Positions 8,166-14,102 of a DNA stretch of 17,376 nucleotides are shown here, piece after piece (the first letter of the stretch is position 1; the number at the start of each line of letters is the position of its first letter). The DNA comes from MGNI01 sp964353875 (GTDB lineage Bacteria; Chloroflexota; Anaerolineae; Anaerolineales; E44-bin32). The notes under the pieces were generated by a model. That model saw nothing but the letters and a program-made list of their open reading frames with translations. It was not told the DNA's origin and did no database searches. The stretch is taken from assembly GCA_964353875.1 (NCBI GenBank), contig CAYGXU010000067.1, positions 1 to 17,376 on the forward strand, in the 5' to 3' direction. The position numbers and the translations under genes were made by a program.

Positions 8166-9119
8166 TCATGCCACCAGTACTTTCTCCGCCATTCGCAATC
8201 GCGCACTTCGTGCTCTTGGGTTGCTCCTTACCTCCTCATCCTCCGCCCGTATTGGCTTTCGTGTCAGTACAACTAATCGCGGTTTTGAATCACAAGTGCA
8301 TACGGGCTGGTCCTGTGGACAGATACATGCTCGACTTTGCCTTTGAAAGAATTGTTTTACAATACGGTCCTCTAAGGAGTGAAATGAAATAACGACTAGT
8401 CTTCCGGCCGGTTCAAGCAACTGGACTGCTTGTTCCAAACCCTGGTGGAGGGCATCGAGCTCGTCGTTCACAGCGATCCTTAGGGCTTGAAACGTGCGAG
8501 TTGCAGGATGGATGCGCCCTCGATATGATCCAGTTACTCTGACAACCAGATCAGCCAGTGCTTGGGTGCTCGTAAGCGGCCGAGCCCGCACGATGGCTCG
8601 AGCGATATTGTGTGCTTTGGGCTCCTCACCGTAACGGCGGAGGATATCCGCCAATTGCTTTTCATTTAACCTATTAACCAAATCCCCAGCATGCAGGTCT
8701 TGAGAAGGATCAAAGCGCATATCCAAAGAAGCTTCCCTTTGGAAGGAGAAGCCCCGCCTCGTGTCCGCAAGCTGCATCGATGACAGCCCCAGATCAAACA
8801 GGACGCCCTGAACGCTTTCCCAACCAATCTCTGCCGCGTGACTGACGAGGTCAGCAAAAGAACCATGCCGAAGAATGACTCGTGAGCCAAAATTGGTCAG
8901 GCGCTGCCTGGCGATTACCAGCGCGTCCGGATCACGATCGAGTCCTAATAGACGCCCGTCCGGAGAAGTGAGAGACAGGATCTCAAACGCGTGTCCTGCA
9001 GCGCCGACGGTGCTGTCGATGATTCGGCTCCCTGGCCTAGGTTGAAGCGCAGCGAGCACTTGTTGCAAAAGAACCGGGGTATGAGGGTTAAGCTCAGATG
9101 AGCCATGTGAAGCAACCAT
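8166..9119 (-). CDS. rsmH: RsmH, 16S rRNA m4C1402 methyltransferase (MraW)
   Basis: This SAM-dependent enzyme methylates N4 of C1402 in 16S rRNA, at the ribosomal P site. The 317-aa length is typical. Motifs in order: HTPVLLQQVL at the start, the SAM-binding DSTVGAAGHAFEIL (about residues 35-48), GLDRDPDAL, VLFDLGLSSMQLADTRRGFSF, SLDMRFD, NDELDALHQGLEQA, VVISFHSLEDRIVKQFF, and the C-terminal RSARLRMAEK. A Cys-containing stretch (CICPQDQPVCTC) sits near residue 265. It follows mraZ by three bases, as in most dcw clusters, and is probably translated from the same message. Confidence 0.97.
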   Translation of the reverse strand: MVASHGSSELNPHTPVLLQQVLAALQPRPGSRIIDSTVGAAGHAFEILSLTSPDGRLLGLDRDPDALVIARQRLTNFGSRVILRHGSFADLVSHAAEIGWESVQGVLFDLGLSSMQLADTRRGFSFQREASLDMRFDPSQDLHAGDLVNRLNEKQLADILRRYGEEPKAHNIARAIVRARPLTSTQALADLVVRVTGSYRGRIHPATRTFQALRIAVNDELDALHQGLEQAVQLLEPAGRLVVISFHSLEDRIVKQFFQRQSRACICPQDQPVCTCDSKPRLVVLTRKPIRAEDEEVRSNPRARSARLRMAEKVLVA

Positions 9120-9122
9120 ACC

Positions 9123-9560
9123 CTACCCCGAGGAGAGGTCAAAAGTCTCAAATCGCTTTATGTTTACATCCGGATCGGTGACTGTACCTAACTCCTTTGC
9201 CCAATCCGTAGAATTCCAAATCTCGAAATAATCGCCTGTTCCAATAATCGTGACTTCACTATCCAGGCCGGCCCACTCCCGCAAGAAAGGAGGGATCAGG
9301 ATCCTCCCGGCCGAATCGAGGCCGATTTCACTAGCCCTCCCAAAGACGACACGCCGCATGGCACGCGCTTCGGGATTGGTCGTCGAATGAACGCTGGCCT
9401 GTTTGGCGAGCCGCTGGTAACCCTCCGTTGTGTAAACCAGTAAGTTGCGATCAAATCCTTGAACGATGTATGCCCCACCAGCCAAAGCAGCGCGAAAGCG
9501 CACAGGGATGGTGAGCCTGCCTTTCGCGTCGACACTGTAGGTATACTGACCCAAGAACAT
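9123..9560 (-). CDS. mraZ: MraZ, transcriptional regulator of the dcw operon
   Basis: MraZ is a DNA-binding protein built from two AbrB-like (SpoVT) half-domains that form a ring and bind its own promoter. The 145-aa protein has both DxxxR signatures: VDAKGRLTIPVRFR (about residues 10-23) and LDSAGRILIPPFLREWAGL, followed by EIWNSTDWAKEL. It is the first gene of the operon. The start has TAGGG about 10 bases upstream, and that site lies inside a leader hairpin. TGGGG repeats in its promoter are consistent with autoregulation. Confidence 0.97.
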   Translation of the reverse strand: MFLGQYTYSVDAKGRLTIPVRFRAALAGGAYIVQGFDRNLLVYTTEGYQRLAKQASVHSTTNPEARAMRRVVFGRASEIGLDSAGRILIPPFLREWAGLDSEVTIIGTGDYFEIWNSTDWAKELGTVTDPDVNIKRFETFDLSSG

Positions 9561-9571
9561 GCGTTCTGATC

Positions 9572-9608
9572 CCTATCTCCAAGATAGGAACGCCGGCCAT
9601 GACCGGCG
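9572..9608 (-). promoter_or_regulatory. Two tandem hairpins in the mraZ leader
   Basis: Two perfect 6-bp stems lie back to back between the mraZ promoter and its ATG. On the minus strand the first is CGCCGG/CCGGCG (9608-9591, 6-base loop), the second CCTATC/GATAGG (9588-9572, 5-base loop). The second stem contains part of the likely ribosome-binding TAGGG at 9575-9571, so folding could limit mraZ translation. The structure is seen directly; a regulatory effect is inferred. Confidence 0.5.
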
Positions 9609-9664
9609 CCCCACTATCCCCCACATCATCACACGATTTTGCAAAGTATATACACTTTCCCCCA
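9609..9664 (-). promoter_or_regulatory. Putative MraZ operator repeats
   Basis: On the minus strand TGGGG occurs at 9623-9619 and 9613-9609, separated by exactly five bases (10-bp period), and again at 9664-9660 inside the promoter spacer. The first and third sites extend to the shared decamer TGGGGGA(A/T)AG. MraZ of Escherichia coli is known to bind TGGGN repeats spaced by five bases upstream of mraZ. Two of the repeats here would lie just downstream of the inferred transcription start, and one between -35 and -10, both placements suited to repression. Confidence 0.65.
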
Positions 9665-9673
9665 CTTTTGCAA
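9645..9673 (-). promoter_or_regulatory. Putative mraZ/dcw operon promoter
   Basis: On the minus strand TTGCAA (9673-9668) and TATACT (9650-9645) are separated by 17 bases, a good sigma-70 match. The inferred start near 9638 gives a leader of about 78 bases before the mraZ ATG. TGGGG repeats overlap the spacer and flank the start. Confidence 0.62.
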
Positions 9674-9974
9674 CACAAAACCCCTCAAAATAGTACTTAT
9701 TTCCTATTTCTTTAAGGTTGTCGCAAGTTAATTTTCGTTTAATTGGGACTTTAAGAGATTGTGAGGGTTTCTACCTATCCGGCGCCGTGTCAAACCATCA
9801 GTCGGAGAACATGACACAGAAGAACGCACAAATGAGCGCTGCAAAATGGATGATCAAGATGATCCACACCAGGCCCATTCATCGATCATAAATTCTCAGG
9901 ATGAGTCATAGACCACAATACAACTTCTCGTCATTCGCCCACAACAAGGACCTACTTCAGGTTGGATTCTGCAT
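9674..9974. other. Intergenic stretch between dcw promoter and rnpB terminator
   Basis: About 300 bases with no supported gene. The longest ATG-led frame is a 26-codon one at 9811 on the plus strand without a ribosome site or composition supporting it. I see no strong repeat here. The stretch may hold further upstream control sequence for mraZ, but nothing recognisable. Confidence 0.5.
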
Positions 9975-10012
9975 GAAGAAAATAACCTTGCAGGTTGTCC
10001 TCCAAGGTTATT
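9975..10012 (-). terminator. Rho-independent terminator of rnpB
   Basis: A perfect 10-bp stem, AATAACCTTG (9981-9990) with CAAGGTTATT (10003-10012), closes a 12-base loop. On the minus strand it is followed by TTTTCTTC. It begins two bases after the end of the RNase P RNA P1 helix, so it ends that transcript and insulates it from the dcw promoter downstream. Confidence 0.8.
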
Positions 10013-10013
10013 C

Positions 10014-10415
10014 AGGTGGGCTGACCTATAAGCCGCGTTCTGTCCATAGAGGATTCACAGAAGCTTTTCTCCCGTAAATCCCCTATAGGGTGATCATCCA
10101 TCTCGCCTTAATGTCACCATTAAGATCATGCGGCCTACCCGAGGCTCAAGGGAGACGAGTCATCTCCCGCTCTAAGTGAGCTTTGCCTCTGCTTGGCCTT
10201 GCTCCCGATGGGGGTTGCCTGGCCGCCGACATTGCTGCCTGCGCCGGTGGTCTCTTACACCGCCTTTTCACCCTTACCCCAATGAGGGGCGGTTGTTTTC
10301 TGTGGCCCTTTCCGCGGGTTGCCCCGCCCGGGGATTACCCGGCATCGCACTCTATGGAGCGCGGACTTTCCTCAAATGGCCTTTGGCCATTTGCGATCAC
10401 CCGGTCTGCCCACCT
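10014..10415 (-). ncRNA. rnpB: RNase P RNA (bacterial type A-like)
   Basis: This is the catalytic RNA of RNase P, which trims the 5' leader of tRNA precursors. On the minus strand the hallmark GAGGAAAGTCCG (about 10375-10364) is followed by GCTCCATAG. Near the 3' end come GGGTAGGCCGC, then ACAGAACGCGGCTTATAGG. The ends pair as helix P1: AGGTGGGCAGACC with GGTCAGCCCACCT, one mismatch. The bases normally reading CCGGG and CCCGG in the long-range P4 helix are CCGCG and CGCGG here, a compensated change that keeps pairing. P3 is a simple 8-bp hairpin (AAATGGCC/GGCCATTT). The L15 segment reads AGGCAACC, so the usual tRNA-binding GGU is GGC. Length is about 402 bases, usual for this RNA. ORFs predicted across it are spurious. 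Confidence 0.95.
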
Positions 10416-10420
10416 ATTTC

Positions 10421-10448
10421 ATGATACTACACGACTGAACTTCGTCAA
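10421..10448 (-). promoter_or_regulatory. rnpB promoter
   Basis: On the minus strand TTGACG (10448-10443) and TATCAT (10426-10421) are 16 bases apart. The -10 box ends six bases before the first base of helix P1, exactly where RNase P RNA transcription is expected to begin. Confidence 0.75.
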
Positions 10449-10838
10449 GATCGCGTTTGATCCTCAAACGTGGGAACGCTAAGAAAATCCCCTCTGCTAA
10501 ACGTTTTTAAATCGATCCTGATACGGCAATGGAGAAAAATTCGATCATGATCAGCCAGGCTGCAATGATGATTTCCATCACAGGGAGTTTAGCTTTCATG
10601 GTTACATACTCATGACTTCACTTAGGCTTAATGAGTGTGCTTTATCAAAGTAAATCTCCATTTTAACCACACTTACCGTTATATTACGATCGTCCTCCTC
10701 CATCGCTACTTAGCCCTCGGTTCATCCCGTTAATATCGATCTAATCATTTTAGGATAAGAATCAAAGAGGATATGAATGGATCGTAAAAAAGGGTGTATT
10801 CCATTTGATGTTGCTTAAACCCTTTGATGTTGAGGTGG
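10449..10838. other. Intergenic region without recognised gene
   Basis: About 390 AT-rich bases. Two overlapping hydrophobic mini-frames exist: 28 codons on plus (10529-10615) and 30 codons on minus (10599-10507, starting MKAKLPVMEIIIAAW). Neither has a convincing ribosome site, so I do not call them genes. A 10-base direct repeat TTTGATGTTG occurs at 10804-10813 and 10823-10832, 19 bases apart, just before the GC-rich hairpin. Confidence 0.5.
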
Positions 10839-10877
10839 GTGGTGGTGTGGGGCGGCGCGGCCGCCCCACACCACCAC
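10839..10877. repeat. Strong GC-rich hairpin (18-bp perfect inverted repeat)
   Basis: Positions 10839-10856 pair perfectly with 10860-10877 around a three-base GCG loop. It is far more GC-rich than its surroundings. Neither strand has a T-run after the stem, so it is not a standard intrinsic terminator. It lies about 90 bases upstream of the fmdB-type promoter. It could be a REP-like element, a transcription block or a structured RNA. Confidence 0.7.
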
Positions 10878-10941
10878 ATCTCTCACCGCGGGAGTAGAAG
10901 ATGCAACACTCTATGGAATGCACCCCGCGAAAAACGCCTTA

Positions 10942-10970
10942 TTGATTTAGGTCTTTTACCCAGGTATAAT
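10942..10970 (+). promoter_or_regulatory. Promoter of the FmdB-family gene
   Basis: TTGATT (10942-10947) and a perfect TATAAT (10965-10970) are separated by 17 bases. The start would lie near 10977, giving a leader of about 17 bases with AGGAG seven bases before the ATG. Confidence 0.75.
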
Positions 10971-10993
10971 CCCATAGGTTTAGGAGATTTCTG

Positions 10994-11278
10994 ATGCCTA
11001 TTTATTCGTATCGTTGTGATCATTGTGGCCTGCAATTTGATCTTTACCAGAAATTTAATGATGAGCCCTTAAAGGTCTGCCCGGAATGTGAACGGACAAC
11101 CATAAGGAAACTCTATCATCCAGTAGGCATCGTATATAAAGGTTCAGGTTTCTATTCAACCGATCACCGCTCTCCATCTGGACAAACAAAAGCCAAGAAA
11201 TCGGAGGATTCCAAGGAATCGCCAAAGGAATCGAAAGAATCAACCGAAAAGAATTCATCCTCGACAAGCGAGGACTGA
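10994..11278 (+). CDS. FmdB-family zinc-ribbon protein
   Basis: A 94-aa protein of the FmdB/CxxC_CxxC_SSSS family of small putative regulators. The N-terminal domain MPIYSYRCDHCG...CPECERTTIRKLYHP holds two CxxC pairs (C8/C11 and C32/C35) forming a zinc ribbon, followed by VGIVYKGSGFYSTD, which is family-typical. The last 35 residues are low-complexity Lys/Glu/Ser, also usual for the family. The founding member was described as a regulator of formamidase expression, but the molecular role of most members is unknown. AGGAG lies seven bases before the ATG and a strong promoter precedes it. It appears monocistronic. Confidence 0.92.
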   Translation: MPIYSYRCDHCGLQFDLYQKFNDEPLKVCPECERTTIRKLYHPVGIVYKGSGFYSTDHRSPSGQTKAKKSEDSKESPKESKESTEKNSSSTSED

Positions 11279-11774
11279 GAACGCAATATCCCTCGCTCAA
11301 AGATATTATGATTTTTCACCCGATCTCTTCTCATCACGATTTTTTTATGGCTATCCCCCTACTACTTTGACTGCAGCAAATCACTCTCACTGGAACGCTT
11401 GAAACCTAACCTATATTTTGTCCTCCCGAGGATGAAGGATTACGCAGGGCCAATTATCCAAGGAAGCATCACATGCCATTCTCGCGTCCTATTGTTTGAC
11501 CTGGAATGGCATGAATGATGTCCCACCCAACTCACGACAAACCTCCCATCCCCCCAGTAACAGATCGTATATCACAATGAAATTGTCTTGTCTGAATCCG
11601 ATCGAACCTTATAATGCAAACACTTGCCACAAGGAAGGCACTGGCTCGATACAGTCTATTTGATCGACACCCAAATCCCATCCGTAAACTCGAATTTTCA
11701 TTTCACCGATAGAGGAGGCGCGCTTGGCGAAAAGGCATTGCCAGGTTCCTCGTCGTTCCAACCTCCTGGAAAAA
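11279..11774. other. Intergenic region with an inverted repeat and an orphan promoter-like site
   Basis: About 500 bases without a supported gene. It contains a 10-bp inverted repeat CATGCCATTC (11472-11481) / GAATGGCATG (11504-11513) with a 22-base spacer, and a promoter-like TTGTCT-16-TATAAT on plus at 11588-11615 with no ORF having a ribosome site behind it. A small RNA is possible but not shown. Confidence 0.45.
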
Positions 11775-11795
11775 AACCGGGGTGCTGCCCCGGTT
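11769..11795 (-). terminator. Rho-independent terminator
   Basis: Stem AACCGGGG (11775-11782) with CCCCGGTT (11788-11795) and a five-base loop; on the minus strand it runs straight into a T-tract (GGTTTTTTTCC). It lies 10 bases after the stop of the 100-aa minus-strand gene and should end the transcript that includes the upstream metallo-hydrolase. Confidence 0.88.
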
Positions 11796-11804
11796 CCTCG
11801 AACC

Positions 11805-12107
11805 TCATATTTGAAATCCGCCTCTCGCCTGAATTACTTTCCATTCGAAATTGGTGACATACTCCATTAATCGATTTCTAAGTTGCTCCCATTCTTCTGT
11901 GTCGAGCAATTTCTGCATGGTGCTCAAGTCCTTTGCAATCCCACCCGTGAGAATTTGAGGACGATCCCCATAAGTGGTATACCAGGCTTCCGTCGGTTGA
12001 ATTCCCAGGCTTTGCATCCCAGGTACAAATTCACGTACCACAAACTCGAAATACTCCTGCTCTTTCCCTGGTATGATGTCCCATGTCATCAGCAATTTGA
12101 CCGCCAT
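11805..12107 (-). CDS. Conserved-looking 100-aa protein, possible dimeric alpha-beta barrel fold
   Basis: I do not recognise a named family. The 100-aa soluble product begins VKLLMTWDIIPGKEQEYFEFVVREFVPGMQ, then LGIQPTEAWYTTYGDRPQILTGG, ending in WEQLRNRLMEYVTNFEWKVI. The order β strand, helix, β strand, β strand, helix with an initial 'tW.i.pGke.eY..F' pattern resembles ferredoxin-like dimeric alpha-beta barrel proteins (NIPSNAP/ABM type). That is inference from pattern only. No conserved catalytic residue is obvious. GGGGAG lies three bases before the ATG. It follows the metallo-hydrolase gene by 104 bases on the same strand and is closed by a strong terminator, so the two may form an operon. 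Confidence 0.82.
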   Translation of the reverse strand: MAVKLLMTWDIIPGKEQEYFEFVVREFVPGMQSLGIQPTEAWYTTYGDRPQILTGGIAKDLSTMQKLLDTEEWEQLRNRLMEYVTNFEWKVIQARGGFQI

Positions 12108-12211
12108 GAAACTCCCCTACTCCATGGATCCCATTGTAAAAGACCTATCAGGAAGATGGATCCAATCAATCATCCTCTCGCCAATCCACCTTTTCCAATG
12201 CCATCAAAGGG

Positions 12212-12853
12212 TTAAATGGATGGCGTTAGCAGGATTACTTGCGTCTCTTCGGAGAGGCTACTCCGGTTAACTTTTAATACAGGAACTGGGTCTTGACTCT
12301 CAATTCCCATTTCTTTGAGAAAGCGTGTAATCGTCTCAATCTTCAACGTCTCAGTGCTTGATTTATACTGCATTGGAATAACAAGGGATGGCTCGATTAA
12401 GCTGATTACCTCGGAGGCTTGGGAGGAAGAGAGCGCACCGCCGCCTCCGACTGGTACAAGGGCGATATCCACTGCACCCAAGTTTTCAATTTGCGCTTGA
12501 GTGGGCACATGGGAGAGATCTCCCAGATGAGCGACCGATACCCCATCAAAGTCAAACACAAACAATGTACTTCCATGGTTCTCATCTGTCTTCTTATTCG
12601 ACTTCCACATGGAGATAGCTGTAATAAAGACCCCTCCGATTTCGTATTCGCCAGGACCAGCGATCGCGCGCCGATATCCTTTTACAGCCTTTACATAATT
12701 GTGCCCCGGATCATCATGACTGATCGTGACGATGTCGGCCTTTAATTTCAGTGGAGGCAATCCCAATTCCGGACCGTAGGGATCAGTTACTACACATGCC
12801 AATCCTCTCTCGATTATCCGAAAGCAGGAGAAACCATACCAAACAATTTCCAT
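12212..12853 (-). CDS. Metallo-beta-lactamase-fold hydrolase, UlaG/Lactamase_B_3-like
   Basis: A 213-aa cytoplasmic protein. The N-terminus MEIVWYGFSCFRI matches the 'w.GhScF.i' start of UlaG-like metallo-beta-lactamase-fold proteins. Also visible are DIVTISHDDPGHN (residues 41-52), a Gly turn AGPGEYEIGGV (65-75), VAHLGDLSHVPT (108-118) and a late IPMQYKS. The metal motif HxHxDH is degenerate: it reads H46-D-D-P-G-H51, so the second His is Asp and the Asp is Gly. It may bind metals differently or have lost hydrolase activity. The start is secure: AGGAGGG precedes the ATG by a few bases and a TTGGCA-18-TATAAT promoter precedes that. The substrate is unknown. Confidence 0.88.
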   Translation of the reverse strand: MEIVWYGFSCFRIIERGLACVVTDPYGPELGLPPLKLKADIVTISHDDPGHNYVKAVKGYRRAIAGPGEYEIGGVFITAISMWKSNKKTDENHGSTLFVFDFDGVSVAHLGDLSHVPTQAQIENLGAVDIALVPVGGGGALSSSQASEVISLIEPSLVIPMQYKSSTETLKIETITRFLKEMGIESQDPVPVLKVNRSSLSEETQVILLTPSI

Positions 12854-12879
12854 ACTCCCTCCTGAATGGCAACCGATAG

Positions 12880-12909
12880 ATTATACCCGATTGCGATAAC
12901 GGATGCCAA
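12880..12909 (-). promoter_or_regulatory. Promoter of the metallo-hydrolase gene
   Basis: On the minus strand TTGGCA (12909-12904) and a perfect TATAAT (12885-12880) are 18 bases apart, with the ATG about 26 bases downstream of the -10 box. The -35 box overlaps the first codons of the divergent plus-strand frame beginning at 12903, which weakly favours a later start for that gene. Confidence 0.68.
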
Positions 12910-13709
12910 AAATTATAATTCCAGTGATGTCCACTCATCTTATCAATTTCAATCCCTACCTCGTCGGCGGAGGTAGACTGGAAACCGACGCTACGGGGGT
13001 TATTCGATTAACGCTACCTGCCGGGCAGAGACACTACTGCGATGCACAGATCGATGACTATCATCGCCTTCCTCGTAAGCGCTTCCGGTGGAACCCACCC
13101 GTTCATCTCGAGATCCGCGCTCGAGCCTCCCACCCTCAGCCGCCTGGCACTTTTGGATTTGGTTTTTGGAATGATCCCTTCACACTCTCATTGGGACAAG
13201 GGGGTGCAGCCCGACGCCTTCCGGCGCCTCCCCAAACGATCTGGTTTTTTTACGGCTCCCCCCACAACGACATCCGTCTGCGCCCCAATCTGCGAGGCCA
13301 TGGCTGGAAAACTGCCAGCCTGCGCTCCCCGGCGATCCCTTCGATCTTACTTGTATTCCCAGCAGCGGCAGCAGTCATGCTCTCTCAGATCCCTTTCCTT
13401 CGTAGCCTAATTCTCAAAACCGCTTCCAAAATAATTTCGGCTGAAGAAAACCTTTTAGGTGTGACCCTCACCACATGGCATCGGTATACAATCGATTGGG
13501 AACCCTTTCGAGCCATGTTTCGTGTCGACGGTCACCTCATTCTGGAAGCAAAAAATCCTCCCCAAGGACCGTTGGGGTTTGTTGCCTGGATCGATAACCA
13601 ATATGCAACCGTCTCACCTGAGCGAGGTTTTCATTTCGGTGTCCTTCCAACTGATGGGGAGCAATGGCTGGAATTGGAGATTTGTGAGCTATCCCAGGAA
13701 TCGAAATGA
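12903..13709 (+). CDS. Hypothetical protein with concanavalin A/GH16-like look
   Basis: A 268-aa product, or 260 aa if translation starts at the ATG at 12927; neither start has a clear ribosome site. No signal peptide is seen. The pattern is that of a ConA-like β-sandwich: FNPYLVGGGRLETDATGVIRL, HLEIRARAS, GTFGFGFWNDPF, then TTWHRYTIDWEPFRAMFRVDGHL, which resembles the 'fHtYaiDW.pd.i.fyVDG' segment of GH16 enzymes, then GPLGFVAWIDNQYATVSP. The catalytic ExDxxE motif of GH16 is absent, so an enzyme is unlikely; a binding or structural role fits better. A hydrophobic stretch at about 145-175 (SILLVFPAAAAVMLS) sits inside the domain and is unusual. It is divergently oriented to the metallo-hydrolase with only about 50 bases between. 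Confidence 0.8.
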   Translation: MPKIIIPVMSTHLINFNPYLVGGGRLETDATGVIRLTLPAGQRHYCDAQIDDYHRLPRKRFRWNPPVHLEIRARASHPQPPGTFGFGFWNDPFTLSLGQGGAARRLPAPPQTIWFFYGSPHNDIRLRPNLRGHGWKTASLRSPAIPSILLVFPAAAAVMLSQIPFLRSLILKTASKIISAEENLLGVTLTTWHRYTIDWEPFRAMFRVDGHLILEAKNPPQGPLGFVAWIDNQYATVSPERGFHFGVLPTDGEQWLELEICELSQESK

Positions 13710-14102
13710 AATAAGTGGGAATAGACTGGATCAAGGTCGTGTAATCATGATTGACCCTTGGGCATATCCAATAAGGAAGAAAGATTGCTTTACACAGTGA
13801 ATGATGGATTTGCCCACGGATGAATCACTACAGACCATCGGGCTGAAATGGAATAACCTCCCTGTGATTTTGAACAAACAGGTTTTTCAAGGGCACCTGT
13901 AGTCATCGGCAGTTTTGGTTATTAAGGGGGGGGAGGACTTTTGCCCCATTGACCTCAAGTCCATAAATAGATAAAAATGGATATAGGTTGGAACCCGACT
14001 CGATTGGACTTCACGTCCGACGCGTTTAAATCTTAAGGGCGAATATATCCCGATTAATCGAAATCGGTTTCCATCGACATCTTGCCAAAAAGGGTAGAGG
14101 TT
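13710..14102 (+). other. Intergenic region upstream of the receiver-PAS gene
   Basis: About 390 bases without a supported gene. It holds an eight-G run (13926-13933) and a weak promoter-like TTGACC-17-TAAAAA (13949-13977) that could serve the gene at 14103. It also holds a short hairpin GGAC/GTCC near 14008-14020 and the palindrome CGATTAATCG at 14051-14060. None is strong evidence of regulation. Confidence 0.4.

Noticed and set aside
9811..9891. 26-codon ATG-led frame upstream of mraZ
   Set aside because: No ribosome site, very short, no recognisable content.
10176..10482. Two overlapping plus-strand ORFs
   Set aside because: They are antisense to the RNase P RNA gene, whose conserved core and P1 pairing are plainly present.
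10507..10615. Overlapping 28- and 30-codon hydrophobic mini-ORFs on opposite strands
   Set aside because: They resemble single-span small membrane proteins but lack ribosome sites, and overlap each other antisense, so hydrophobicity of one follows partly from the other.
10839..10877. GC-rich hairpin as an intrinsic terminator
   Set aside because: No T-tract follows on either strand and no gene ends nearby.
13926..13933. Eight-G run as a phase-variation tract
   Set aside because: It lies in non-coding DNA about 170 bases before the next start and not inside a promoter spacer I can support.
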